Assembly (NCBI GenBank): GCA_963832785.1
Contig: CAWHVF010000005.1
Span: 2,852,001-2,916,000, forward strand
Direction of reading: 5' to 3'
From: CAWBRT01 sp963832785
Lineage (GTDB): Bacteria > Acidobacteriota > Terriglobia > Terriglobales > Acidobacteriaceae
DNA length: 64,000 nt
How positions within the stretch are numbered: the stretch's first letter is position 1; each line of letters starts with the position of its first letter. Position numbers and translations under genes: made by a program. Shown in pieces: positions 10,518 through 20,741 of this stretch. The notes beneath the pieces are model-generated. The model saw nothing but the letters and a program-made list of their open reading frames with translations. It searched no databases and had not been told where the DNA came from.

Positions 10518-10775
10518 TTAGATTGGCAGAAGCGTTTCTGCACTTTGCTCATCGTGCAATTTTGAGATGTCAAGATACATCATCTTGTTTCTGATCAGCC
10601 TATAGGGGTGCTCTTCGTCATTCGGGTAGAGATTTTTCCAAAGCTCTCCCGACTCGGCCGCCCCCTCAACACGTGCAAATGCTTTGCCCGGTTCTTGCGT
10701 CGGCACATCTACGAACGAAAGGTTTACTTCGGCTTCATCAAGCGGATCTTCGAAAATGAAATATACACGGATCAT
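10518..10775 (-). CDS. Small acidic protein downstream of HNH nuclease
   Basis: An 85-residue acidic protein (MIRVYFIFEDPLDEAEVNL...) without a family I recognise. It starts 22 nt after the HNH nuclease stop on the same strand, so the two are probably co-transcribed. An acidic partner of a nuclease could be a regulator or inhibitor, but nothing in the sequence proves it. No signal peptide or membrane segment is present. Confidence 0.55.
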   Translation of the reverse strand: MIRVYFIFEDPLDEAEVNLSFVDVPTQEPGKAFARVEGAAESGELWKNLYPNDEEHPYRLIRNKMMYLDISKLHDEQSAETLLPI

Positions 10776-10797
10776 CCTGCCCTCTTGAGTTTCTCGA

Positions 10798-11736
10798 TCA
10801 GAGTCGTAACCTGAGCCCTATCGGGCCTAGGACACGCCCCATTTGAATGGCCGCAGCGCCAACCATTAACAGCGCACTCAATAAGGCTCGCCTCGCCGAA
10901 TCGTCGACGAAGGGTTGCCGAACGGAGGTGCGCCTACCATTGATCGTTACCCCAACTAACCAGCCACCTGCCCAAATAAAGTCGGCTACTGTAGCGTGTT
11001 CTAGTTGAGCATGGCAGTTTGGGCAGACGAGTAGGAGGTTACTTGGGTGATGGCCAATTTCGGGGTCGAGATGGTGTACTTCGAAGTACGGCTCTCCATT
11101 TCGTTTTTCAAAAGTGAAAGAACAAAGCTGACACTTGCCACCGTGCAGTTCACGAAGTAAAACGCGAATTCCTGAGGGTGTACTTTCGTGGTGCAGGGTA
11201 CTGGCCGCAGATACTCTTGGCCGTGGTCGCCGTGTCAACTCCTGTACAATGCGCAAGAGTTCCTGCTGGGCCAACTGCCGAGGGCGCTTTTTAGTCAACC
11301 GCACTAGCGTGCTTAATTCTCGATCCGCCTGCGAATCGCTTTCAGCGTCCTTAAGCATTTGTCGAGCATGTTCCTCTTGCCGCTCGCGAAGATAGCGGTC
11401 CAGCACAATTCGGTATAATCTCCCCACATTTTCGATCGTTATTGAGATGAGATCTCCCTCGCGTACATGTCTCTTCGTGAACCAGTTTCGGAGGCCGAAT
11501 ATCCTGCTCTCTTTTACCGTGCGATCATAAGGATGAAACGTCACTGTCCGTGACCGCTGCTCATCGTCAAAAACGATTTCGATTTGACCTTTCTCACCAG
11601 GAAACCAGTCTTTGAATTTTTGTGGGACAGCGAGCAGGCCTTTGTCCAAGCGGCTTGCAGATGCCCGGATTGTGAAATGTTGCTTTTCGGTATTCACAAT
11701 CGTGATGCCCCTATCCCCGTGCAGCTCACGTGCCAT
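10798..11736 (-). CDS. HNH endonuclease with N-terminal B3-like DNA-binding region
   Basis: The C-terminal third has an HNH nuclease fold with zinc ligands C202, C205, C238 and C241 (CQLC and CPNCH), the catalytic HH at ~221-222 (EVHHLDPEIGHH) and the N before LLLVC. Residues ~24-100 resemble a B3 DNA-binding domain: SRLDKGLLAVP, a strand-rich centre, then FGLRNWFTKRHVREGDLISI, which parallels the W..FV...L..GD.v.F ending of B3 domains. B3-like domains occur in some bacterial restriction enzymes. I choose ATG 11736; a TTG at 11754 would add six residues. Product: probably a sequence-specific nuclease acting in defence or mobile-element biology. The small gene 22 nt downstream may be its partner. 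Confidence 0.72.
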   Translation of the reverse strand: MARELHGDRGITIVNTEKQHFTIRASASRLDKGLLAVPQKFKDWFPGEKGQIEIVFDDEQRSRTVTFHPYDRTVKESRIFGLRNWFTKRHVREGDLISITIENVGRLYRIVLDRYLRERQEEHARQMLKDAESDSQADRELSTLVRLTKKRPRQLAQQELLRIVQELTRRPRPRVSAASTLHHESTPSGIRVLLRELHGGKCQLCSFTFEKRNGEPYFEVHHLDPEIGHHPSNLLLVCPNCHAQLEHATVADFIWAGGWLVGVTINGRRTSVRQPFVDDSARRALLSALLMVGAAAIQMGRVLGPIGLRLRL

Positions 11737-11754
11737 TTTCCGTCTTGAACGCAA

Positions 11755-12090
11755 CGGTTTTGTCGAGTTGGACCTGGATCTTTGGTTTCGGATCGGAACT
11801 AATTCTAAAGCAGTTCCGGAGAAGATGTAACATCAGTCAAACTAACCCGACTGGCAAACGGAGAGAAACACAGAACTGCTCCAGATGGGACACGCTGCAC
11901 CCTGGCCGCGAGTGGGCCGGACGTCTACCGCCTAATCCATTGTCTGCCAGGCATTTGCGCCAGATGGTCACAGATTTCTTCGCCGGGCGACCAGTTGCTA
12001 CGATCCCAACAGAGGAAGCTGTAACTGGCGAGGAAGGCTAACTTCCCCCATCACAGTCGCCGCGCAGAAGAACCATTCCTAAAAGAAACT
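11755..12090. other. Intergenic region, no clear gene
   Basis: This 336-nt gap separates the HNH gene from the convergent-facing end of the TonB receptor gene. I see no convincing gene, promoter or structured RNA. A 103-codon open frame on the plus strand spans it but overlaps the HNH start and has no plausible start signal or family likeness. Confidence 0.5.
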
Positions 12091-15000
12091 TCAGAACGTG
12101 TATCTGGCCCCGAACTGTACCTGGCGTTCGCGGTAGAGGTCGCTGCCAGCCTGCGTGATCTGCCCGAAGCCGGAGTATCCACCAGTAGTGGTCTGGTAGG
12201 TCAGCGTGGGGCTCAGAGGGTAGGGATTGCTTGGGTAGCCCATGTAATACATCGTGGTGCTCAGGCCGGTGACCTGCGTACGGTTCAGCAGGTTGAAAGC
12301 CTCGGCCATTATGTGCAGCCGCTGGCGCTCGGTGAGGCGGAAGCTGCGTGAAAGCCGCAGGTCGATATTGACCAGCGGCGGATAGCGGAAGTAGTTCCTG
12401 GGAAAAATGGTCGCCAAGCGGTTTCCGCCGGCGTTGTTCAGTCCGCCGTCGAGCACCGGGATGCCGCTGGCAGCGGCGGCGTAGTTGTAGATATCGCCGC
12501 TGACGTATTCCGAGTATGGCCTGCCGGTGCTCACCTGCACCACCGGGGCCACGGTCCAGCCATTCAGCAGCTTTTTGCGCAATGTGCCGCTGTTGCGGAA
12601 GTACGGCGGCTGCCAGATGATGCTGGCCGCGAAGCGCTGGCGGATATCGTAGTCCGAGGTGCCGTAATCCAGATGCCGGTAGGGATCGTAGACCGAGGAG
12701 ATGGGAGTGGTCGGGGCCAGCGTCTGCGAGTTCTGGCCGTTGTCAAAGGCGTGCGACCAGGTGTAGCTCATCAGCACCTGCAGTCCGTGGCTCATGCGCC
12801 GGCTCAACTGCAACACCATGGCGTTGTACGACGAGTTGACATTGCTGGTCACGGCCATCATCGAGCCGAAAGCGTTGTTCAGGCGGGCGGTGTATACGGG
12901 AACGGTTATCGAGCTCACCGTCGGCAGGGGAGTGCCGCCGCTGAATCTGAAAGTGATGTTCTGGATGGAGTTGGGATCGAGATTGGTGTCGATGAAGTTG
13001 GGCAGCTCGCGGCCAAAGGTTCCCAGGTAGGCGATAGAGACTACGGTGTTACGCGCGATCTCGCGTTCCAGGATCAGGTCCACCTGATGGATCTGCGGGT
13101 TCTGCAGGTGGGAGGAGAGATAGGCAATGTTGGGCTGGCCGCAGGCCGGGGCCGAGGTCAGAACGGCGGGGAACAGCGGCGCGCACGTGGGAGTATATCT
13201 GGTCGAGATGGCGTAGTTTATCTGGCTGCCCGGCGCGCCCGTCTCCAGCATCGCCGCGCCCAGCAACCCGTTGTTGATGCGGCCATAGTAGAGGCCGTAG
13301 CCGCCGCGCAGGGCGGTCTTGCCATTGCCGAAAATGTCCCAGGCAAAGCCGAAGCGCGGGCCAAGGTTGTTCTTGTCCGAAGGCACGTTCCCGGTCTGCC
13401 AGACGGCCAGGTTGGGGAACTGCGGGGCGGGCAGTTGCTCGTATTCGTAGCGCAGGCCGAAGTTCAGGGTCAGATGCCGCTTGACCTTCCAGTCATCCTG
13501 GATGAAGCCGGCGTAGTCCCAGGTGTGGTACTTCACGCTGGCCGCGCCAAAGCTCTGGTAGTAGGTGCTGTACCTGTCCTGGCTGGGCAGCGTGTTGATG
13601 CCGTACATGGCGCCGATCAGGTCGGAGATGAAGCTTATGCGATTGCCGTAGACATACTCGCCGCCGCCTTCGTACAGGTTGCTGTAATAGTCATTGTTGC
13701 GAATGAGGTCGACGCCGAACTTCACCAGATGGTGTCCATGCATCCAGCTAGTGATGTTGGCGAACTGGTTGCGGGTCTCGTTCGGGTAGGCGTCGCGCTC
13801 CAGGATGTAGGGGCGCCCCATGGCGAAGGTGCCGCCGCTGAAGTACATCTGCGGCGCGCGCGGTTGTCCGGGAGTGAGAAAGGAGGTCACCAGCGTCGGG
13901 CAAGGCTCGCCGGTGATTCCCATCACGGCACAGGGATTCTGCTCGGCCAGCGAAGGCGGCTGGCTCTTTTCATACTCGAAGTCGCGTCCCCATTGGTAGC
14001 GGAATTCGTTGATGAAGTTATTTGAGACCGTCGAGGTCCAGCGCGCCATGAGCATGTCGGTCTTGACGAAATCATTGCCGAAGCTGGCGATGCCGTCCGC
14101 GTTGGTGGGCTGTGTCTGCACGCCGGCGGGCGAGTTCCAGCGCACACTGTTATAGCTGGCGCTGAAGGTGTTCTTGCCGTTGATGATCCAATCCAGCTTG
14201 GGAAAGAAAGTGTCCTGGCTGGCCTGGCGCGGAACCTGGCCGGTTTCCGCCTGCAGGAAGGCCAAGCCCTGGTTGAAGTAGGTTTGCAGCATGGGATTGG
14301 TGGGATTTACGCGCAAGTTCGTAGCCAGGGTGCTCATCTCCGAGCTGCTCGCCGGGCCCAGGAACCCCGGCGTGCTGGGAATGCCCATGCCGGGAAAATT
14401 CCGCCGCAGGCCCTCGTAGTTGATGAAGAAAAACAGCTTATCCTGCTTGATTGCGCCGCCCAGGTTGCCGCCGAACTGCTGGCGCACGTCCTCGGCCTTG
14501 TAGGGCACCGGCACATAGCCGCCCGAGGGGCTGGCGACGTAATCCGTGCTGAGCGGATTGGTCGCCCCCAGGGCGTTATCGCGGAGGAAATAGAAGCCTT
14601 CGCCGTGCAGCTTGTTCGAGCCGCTCTTGGTAACCGTATTGATGACGCCGCCGGCGGCGCGCCCGTATTCAGCCGAAAAATTGGAGACGTTGACCTGGAA
14701 TTCGCGAACCGCCGCCTGGCTGACCGAATAAGCCGCGCGCGTGCGTCCGCGTTCCTCGGAGAAGAAGGCCTGATTGTTGTCGCCGCCATCGACCGTATGG
14801 TTGTTGAGCAGGCCGCTAATGCCGCGGAAGCTGATCAGGCCGAAGGTTCCGTCCGGGGTCGCGCCCGGAGCCAGCAAGGCAAAGCGCGACCAGCGGCGCC
14901 CGTTGATCGGCAGATTGTCGACCGCCTCCTGGTTGATGTTGGTGGCGAAATCCGGCTGCGCGGTGTTGACCGCCGGGGCGGCGCTGCTGACCTGCACGGT

Positions 15001-15397
15001 TTCCACCACGCGCTCGACCTTTAAGGCGATATCCAGTTCGGTGACACGGCCGAGCTCCAACAACCACCCCGGTGATTCTGTAGAAGGCGAACGAAGATGC
15101 CAGGATCGTAAGTTCGTAGTAGCCGGAACGGAGGGCAATGATGCGGAATTTTCCGGAGTTGTCGGTAATGACGACCTTTTTCTCGTGAGTTTCCGGATTC
15201 ACAATCGTCACGGTGGCGCCGGGGACAACCGCCCGGGACTGGTCGGTAACTGTCCCGCCAATCGAGCCCGTGGTCGACTGGGCCAGGACGGTCGCCGGCG
15301 CCAGAATGCAGAGAAACAGCGCCAGCGCCGCTGAAGAGCCTGCTTGCGTTTTCCGGGGTGAAGGAAGCGGGCAGCGTGCGCCCTTAGCCGACCCCAT
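12091..15397 (-). CDS. TonB-dependent receptor, Oar type with carboxypeptidase-regulatory-like domain (one frame break near 15062)
   Basis: This is an outer-membrane receptor of ~1,100 residues. After a signal peptide (LALFLCILAPATVLA) comes a carboxypeptidase-regulatory-like Ig domain (GSIGGTVTDQSRAVVPGATV), then a plug domain with VDGGDNNQ and GAGGVINTVTKSGSN-type text, then a large barrel ending in F (VQFGARYTF). Such proteins are abundant in acidobacteria and resemble Myxococcus Oar; their substrates are mostly unknown. The N-terminal part is in a different frame from the rest: near 15062 one extra G in GTTGTTGGAGCTC turns VVVELGRV into VVVGAR, and removing it joins the frames. ATG 15397 has AGGAG nine bases upstream. 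It stands alone, with no TonB or transporter gene nearby. Confidence 0.88.
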
Positions 15398-16176
15398 ACT
15401 ATTGCTCTCCTGAATCCCCACTGCCGATCGGGGCCGCCAATGGCTTTTCACAGTTCGCGCTGGCAAGTGGCGACGGCATCGCGACCGGCAGGTCGTGGTC
15501 ACAAGTCTGGGAAAGGCACTGAAATTTAGGCTGCGACTCATCACAACATGCCAAGGCCTTAGCTCCTAGTGTCAACTGGGGTACTTACACAAAACTGGTA
15601 GCGCTGGGCTACACTCCGGTGGGTAGCGTCAGCCGGAGACCGACGCTACGCCTGACGGCCAACTGCATGGACTTGGGCAGCAGCTATCCCCGGTTCGGTG
15701 CCGGGCTGCCGGGTTTCCGCCTTTGTTGGCCTGGGTTGGCCAGAGCGGGGTTCACGAGCTGCAGAAGAGTTGGGCGTTTTCCGCGCCACGGCCTCGAAAA
15801 AGCCGGGGGCGCTGGCGCTCAGCTTTGAATCAAACATGCAAGGCAAGCTGAAGAAGCGCTCCGGGCGCCGGTTTCCGGAAACCGGAAGGAGAAAGAGCCT
15901 GGATCGCGGGAAACAGAGGCGGCTGCGGTGCTAACTTAGGGTGATTTTGCTGTGAAGTTAGCGGGAAAACCGTCCTGGAACATAGGAGGTCTCCTGTCTA
16001 AGTTCGTTTAGAATCATTGATAGAGTACAGCGCGCTCAATGAGTTGCGCGGCCGGCCTGGAGGCGGGCGCGGACCACTCCTGTGGCAGGCGCAACCGAGG
16101 CATTTTTGTGAGCCGGTGGGCTCTGGGCGATGCGACAGCGGCAATTGCCCGGCCCTGTAATGGCAGCAAAGCACGT
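15398..16176. repeat. Gene-free region with two palindromes
   Basis: No convincing gene lies in this ~780-nt gap. It holds the inverted repeat GTAGCGTC / GACGCTAC (15623-15630 and 15642-15649) and a perfect 18-nt palindrome CCGGTTTCCGGAAACCGG (15868-15885). Neither is followed by a U-run, so they are more like REP-type intergenic elements or protein sites than terminators. The glycogen phosphorylase promoter should lie in the last ~200 nt but I could not place it. An in-frame extension of glgP upstream of 16177 is not supported by family likeness. Confidence 0.45.
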
Positions 16177-18775
16177 ATGGGAAACGGTTCAGAAAGTCAG
16201 GCGAAAGCGGTTGAGATTCTCCGCCATGCGATCTCGCGGCACGTGCGCTATACCCTGGTGCGCCGCGAGGAGGAGCTGACGGCCAGCGAGTTCGTGGTTC
16301 CAGTCTCGCTCGCCGTGCGCGATCAGCTTGTGCAACGCATGCTGCAGACCGAGACCCGTTACCGCCGCGCCCACGCCAAGCACCTCTACTATCTTTCAAT
16401 GGAATTTCTGATGGGCCGGCTGCTGGGCGACACGCTGTGCAATCTGCGCCTGACCGAGCTCACCCGCCAGGCTTTGCGCGAGATGGGCCGCGATCTGGAC
16501 AAGGTGCTGGAGAGCGAGCCCGACGCCGGCCTGGGCAACGGCGGGCTGGGGCGGCTGGCCGCCTGCTTCCTGGAATCGCTGGCGACCATGGGAATGCCGG
16601 GCTACGGCTACGGCATCGATTACGAGTATGGGTTGTTCAAGCAGGAGATCGTCAACGGCTTTCAGCGCGAGAAGCCCGACCGCTGGAAAGTCAACGGAAC
16701 GCCCTTCGAGATTCCGCGTCCGGAGCAGGCCCTGCTGATTCCCTTGTACGGCCGCGTGAATCCCCTGCGCAATCCGGAAACCGATTATCGCCAGGACTGG
16801 ACCGATTACAAGGTCGTGCTCGGCGTCCCCAACGACATGCCGGTGGCCGGCTACAACGGTGAAGCCGTCAACTTCCTGCGCCTGTTCACGGCCCGCGCCT
16901 CGGAAGATTTCGACATAGAGATTTTCAACCGCGGCGACTACATTCGCGCCGTGGAACAGAAGATCGGAACCGAGAACATCTCCCGCGTGCTCTATCCTTC
17001 CGACTCGGTGGTTGCCGGCAAAGAGCTGCGGCTGCTGCAGGAATACTTCCTGGTGGCCTGCGCCGTGCACGACATCGTTCGCCGCTACCTGGGAGAGTAC
17101 GAGAACTTCGACCAGTTCGGCGAAAAAGTCGCCATCCAGATGAACGACACTCATCCGGCGCTGGCGGTGGCCGAGCTGATGCGGATTTTTATCGACGATC
17201 ACGGTCTGGAGTGGGACAACGCCTGGGAGCTGACGCAAAAAACTCTCGCCTACACCAACCATACCTTGCTGCCGGAAGCCCTGGAGAAGTGGAGCTTGCC
17301 GCTGCTGGAGCACGTGCTGCCCCGCCACACGCAGATCATCTTCAGCATCAATCATCACTTCCTGCGCGGCCTCTCCGGCGATTACCTGGGTGGATGGCGA
17401 GAAGCTGGGAAAGATGTCCATCATCGAAGAGGGATTCGAGAAGCAGGTGCGCATGTCGCACCTGGCGATAGTCGGCTCCCACGCCGTTAATGGCGTCTCC
17501 GCCCTGCACACCGAGCTGCTGCGCTCGACCCTGGTGCCGGAATTCGCCCGCTTGTGGCCGGAAATGTTCAGCAACAAGACCAATGGGGTGGCGCCACGCC
17601 GCTGGCTGCTTAAGGCCAACCCGGCCCTGGCGCGGCTGCTTTGCGACACCATAGGCGACGCCTGGATCACCGAGCTGGAGGAGCTGCGCAAGCTGGAAAA
17701 GTACGCCGACTCGGCCGACTTTCAGCAGCGCTTCGCGGAAGTCAAGCATGGCAACAAGATCCGCCTGGGCAAGCTCATCCAGGAACTGTCGGGCGTGCTG
17801 GTCGACCCGGCCTCGATGTTCGACGTCCAGATCAAGCGCATCCACGAGTACAAGCGCCAGTTGCTGAACATCCTGCGGGTGATCGACGAGTATCTGGGCA
17901 TGGTGGAGGACGGACGGGAACCGGCCTTGCCGCGCACCATGATTTTTGCCGGCAAGGCGGCGCCCGGCTACTGGGCAGCCAAGCAGATCATCAAGCTAAT
18001 CCACAACGTGGCCGACACGGTGAACCGCGACCCGCGGGTTAAGGACCGGCTGAAAATCGCCTTCCTGCCCGACTACCGGGTCTCCCTGGCCGAGGCCATC
18101 ATCCCGGCGGCCGATTTGAGCGAGCAGATTTCGACCGCGGGAATGGAAGCTTCCGGCACCGGCAACATGAAGCTCATGATGAACGGGGCCTTGACGGTGG
18201 CCACCTACGACGGCGCCAACGTCGAAATCCTGGAAGAAGTAGGCGAAGAGAATATCTATATCTTTGGCTTGCGGACGGAGCAGATTCACCTGATGCAGCA
18301 GCAGGGGCTGTATCGTCCGCGCGAAATTTACGAGCGCGATGCGCGCATAAAGCGCGTGCTGGATTGCTTCCTCAACGACCGCTTTTCTCCCCAGGAACCC
18401 GGCCTGTTCCGCTGGATATTCGACGAACTGGTGAACCGCGACCGCTTCTTCCACCTCGCCGACCTGCCCGCCTACATCGAGATCAACCGGCGCATCGACC
18501 AGGACTTCCAGCAGCCGGCGGTATGGAACCGCAAGGCGGTTTTGAACACGGCGCGCTCGCCCAAGTTCAGCAGCGACCGTACCATCCGCGAATACGCCCG
18601 CGACATCTGGAACCTACAGAGCTTCCCCCCGGAATGGGTCCCATTTCCCTTGCCGCAACTCTACACCACCGACGAGGACGAGGCGCTAGGAGCCGGGCCG
18701 GAGGCCGCGTCATCGGCGACCGAGCCGGCGCCGCCGGCCACCGCTCCGGCCCCGGCAACCTCCCGAACCCCCTAG
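16177..18775 (+). CDS. glgP: Glycogen/starch phosphorylase (one frame break near 17388)
   Basis: The enzyme (GT35) uses phosphate to release glucose-1-phosphate from alpha-glucans; the cofactor is pyridoxal phosphate. Typical text includes YYLSMEFLMGRLL, the glycine-rich GNGGLGRLAACFLES, EKVAIQMNDTHPALAV, NGVAPRRWL, RIHEYKRQLLN, and the PLP-lysine region SGTGNMKLMMNGALT. The length of ~865 residues is usual. The frame changes after LSGDYL at about 17388, in a GGG run; deleting one G joins it to VDGEKLGKMSIIEEG. I start at ATG 17177-less 1,000, that is 16177 (MGNGSESQAK), which matches the family N-terminus better than the open frame from 16039. The C-terminal tail is Ala/Pro-rich. A LuxR-type regulator follows 125 nt downstream. 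Confidence 0.92.
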
Positions 18776-18900
18776 CTCCCGCAAGCCCGGCCGGCGCGGA
18801 TTACGAAAAAGTTATTGAAATCAACGGCAATGCTTCCAACTTGCCCCTTGCAAGCTTGCATCATACTCAAAACAGCAACACGGGGGAGCAGTTACTCGAA

Positions 18901-19638
18901 ATGATAATCAGCGATTCCCGGCCGGCCCGAAAGCCTGAAATCAACATTCTGCTGTTGCATGCCGAAAGCATGGCGAGCGAGCTTCTGTTGCGCGCCCTGA
19001 AACGGCAGGCGCGGTTCAGGGTGACGGTGTGCGCTCCGGGAGCGGAAGCCGCCGATCTGGCAAAGAGTTCGAAACCGGACATCGCCCTGGTCGAGGCCGA
19101 CGCGAACCAGGCCGCGCCCGGCGGCTTTCATTGCCTGCGTCAGCTAAGGGCTCAGGCCCCGGGGACCCGCTGTATCGTGCTGCTGAACCTGCCCGACAAG
19201 CAGGCTGCCATAGATGCCTTCCGGGCCGGCGCCCGCGGCGTGTTTTGCCCTTCGCAGTCGGATTTCAGGATGTTGTGCAAGTGCATCGACCGGGTCTTCG
19301 CCGGCCAGGTTTGGATTCGGAACAACGAACTGGAGCACCTGATCGAGGCACTGACGCAATGCCCGCCCGCCCGCCTGTTGCACCGCCCCGAGCTTCAGCT
19401 TCTCAGCAATCGCGAGAGGCAGGTCGTGAGCCTGCTGGCAGAAGGGCTGACCAACCGCGAAATCGCGCGCGAGCTCTCGCTGAGCGAGCACACGGTGAAG
19501 AACTATCTGTTCAAGATCTTCGACAAGGTCGCGGTATCGAGCCGGGTCGAGCTGGTGCTCTTCGCCATGAAATGCGCCGATCAGTTGGAGTCGCCGGCCG
19601 CCGCTCCGCAGCCACAGTCGGACCAGGTGGCAGCCTGA
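18901..19638 (+). CDS. LuxR/NarL-family response-regulator-like transcription factor
   Basis: A 245-residue protein with a receiver-like N-terminal half and a C-terminal LuxR HTH. The HTH is clear: LSNRERQVVSLLAEGLTNREIARELSLSEHTVK in two pieces followed by NYLFKIFDKVAVSSRVELV. The receiver half is divergent: the phosphorylated Asp would be the one in PDIALVEAD or close by, but the usual acidic pair at the N-terminus (expected after INILLLH) is replaced by AES, so phosphorylation may not occur. GGGGGAG lies 12 nt before ATG 18901. No histidine kinase gene is adjacent. Confidence 0.82.
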   Translation: MIISDSRPARKPEINILLLHAESMASELLLRALKRQARFRVTVCAPGAEAADLAKSSKPDIALVEADANQAAPGGFHCLRQLRAQAPGTRCIVLLNLPDKQAAIDAFRAGARGVFCPSQSDFRMLCKCIDRVFAGQVWIRNNELEHLIEALTQCPPARLLHRPELQLLSNRERQVVSLLAEGLTNREIARELSLSEHTVKNYLFKIFDKVAVSSRVELVLFAMKCADQLESPAAAPQPQSDQVAA

Positions 19639-19660
19639 GGAAGAGCCGTCAACCTGTGCC

Positions 19661-20629
19661 TCAGGATAGCTCTGCCGTACGCGTCAAGACCTTGTCGAAT
19701 TCCACAGTTCCCAGGCCGCGCGCGGCCGCCATTTTCAGATAGGGCAACGACCTGCTGTCCAGGTTCCAATAGGCCCTGGCCACCCAGGCATCAAGCGCCA
19801 CCGGATCGGTTCCGGCCAGCACCGTCTTTTTCAGCGCCACGTCCTGCGGATCGCCGCCGGTGGGGCCGTTGCTCATCAGCACCCGGTAGCAATCGATGAT
19901 GGTCAGCGTCGGGCGCATGAAATCCGCCAGATCGGCCAGGCTTTCGTTGATGCGCTGGTGCAGTTGGTGGCGCGGCCCGCCCAGAATGCCGTACCAGTTC
20001 TTCATGCCCAGGGTGGCGCCGCTGAGGCTGTGATGTTTGGCGATGGGAATATTGATGACCTTGTCGGCGCTGAGAAATGTATCCAGCACCGGCCAGCTTT
20101 GCAGCACTTCTCCGCCCAGGTTCACCTCTTTGAAGCGGGCGGGATCGGGCAGGACGACCTCCGCGCCCGCCTCCCGGGCCGCTGCCGCTATGCCGGAGCG
20201 TTGAAAGCAGCGCCGGGCGTCGTTGCAGCTCACGTCGCTGACGATGACGCGCTTTGCGCCCGCCTCCAGGCACTGGCGCGCCACCTCGGCAACAACCGCG
20301 GGATTGGTATTGGCGGCCAGCTCCGGAGTGCGGTCCCAGCCGATGTTGGGCTTGACCACCACCACCTCGCCGCGCGATACGAAGCGGCGAATTCCTCCCA
20401 GCTCCTGCAGGGCGCGGCGGGCCAGCAGCGCGGGATCTTCGCCACCGTGGACGATCGCCATCTGCGGCAACGCCGCGTCGGCGGCAACCGCGTGGCTGCG
20501 CTTGACGTTTGCCGCCAGCACCTGCTGCGGGCGCGAGCTTCGTTTATCGAGCCACAGGCCGAGGGCGGCGCTTCCCGCACCCAACCCGCCCAGCCGAAGC
20601 AGCTTCAGCATTGCCTCGCGACGATCCAT
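19661..20629 (-). CDS. DUF362-domain protein with Tat signal
   Basis: The N-terminus has a twin-arginine-like start (MDRREAMLKLLRLGGLGAG), then a hydrophobic stretch, which suggests Tat export of a folded, cofactor-bearing protein. The body is DUF362: VVVKPNIGWDRTPE, NTNPAVVAEVAR, SDVSC, KHHSLSGATLGMKNWYG, and the late GTDPVALDAW. The function of this family is not established; many members sit with ferredoxin-type proteins, as here, where a membrane polyferredoxin is encoded 112 nt upstream on the same strand. I infer a periplasmic redox or metal role. Confidence 0.8.
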   Translation of the reverse strand: MDRREAMLKLLRLGGLGAGSAALGLWLDKRSSRPQQVLAANVKRSHAVAADAALPQMAIVHGGEDPALLARRALQELGGIRRFVSRGEVVVVKPNIGWDRTPELAANTNPAVVAEVARQCLEAGAKRVIVSDVSCNDARRCFQRSGIAAAAREAGAEVVLPDPARFKEVNLGGEVLQSWPVLDTFLSADKVINIPIAKHHSLSGATLGMKNWYGILGGPRHQLHQRINESLADLADFMRPTLTIIDCYRVLMSNGPTGGDPQDVALKKTVLAGTDPVALDAWVARAYWNLDSRSLPYLKMAAARGLGTVEFDKVLTRTAELS

Positions 20630-20741
20630 AATCAGACCTCAACCATGACAATCACTTCCGCCGTGGACGCCCGGCGCCGTATCGTCGTATCCCGGGGAAA
20701 CGTGAACTGCGCCGCAACACTCACCGCATAAACGCTCCTGA

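Noticed and set aside
11730..12041. 103-codon plus-strand frame after the HNH gene
   Set aside because: It overlaps the HNH gene start, has no ribosome binding site and no recognisable protein features.
12673..14025. 450-codon open frame on the plus strand
   Set aside because: It is antisense to the TonB receptor gene, is low in plausible protein features, and no start signal supports it. GC-rich genes often give such shadows.
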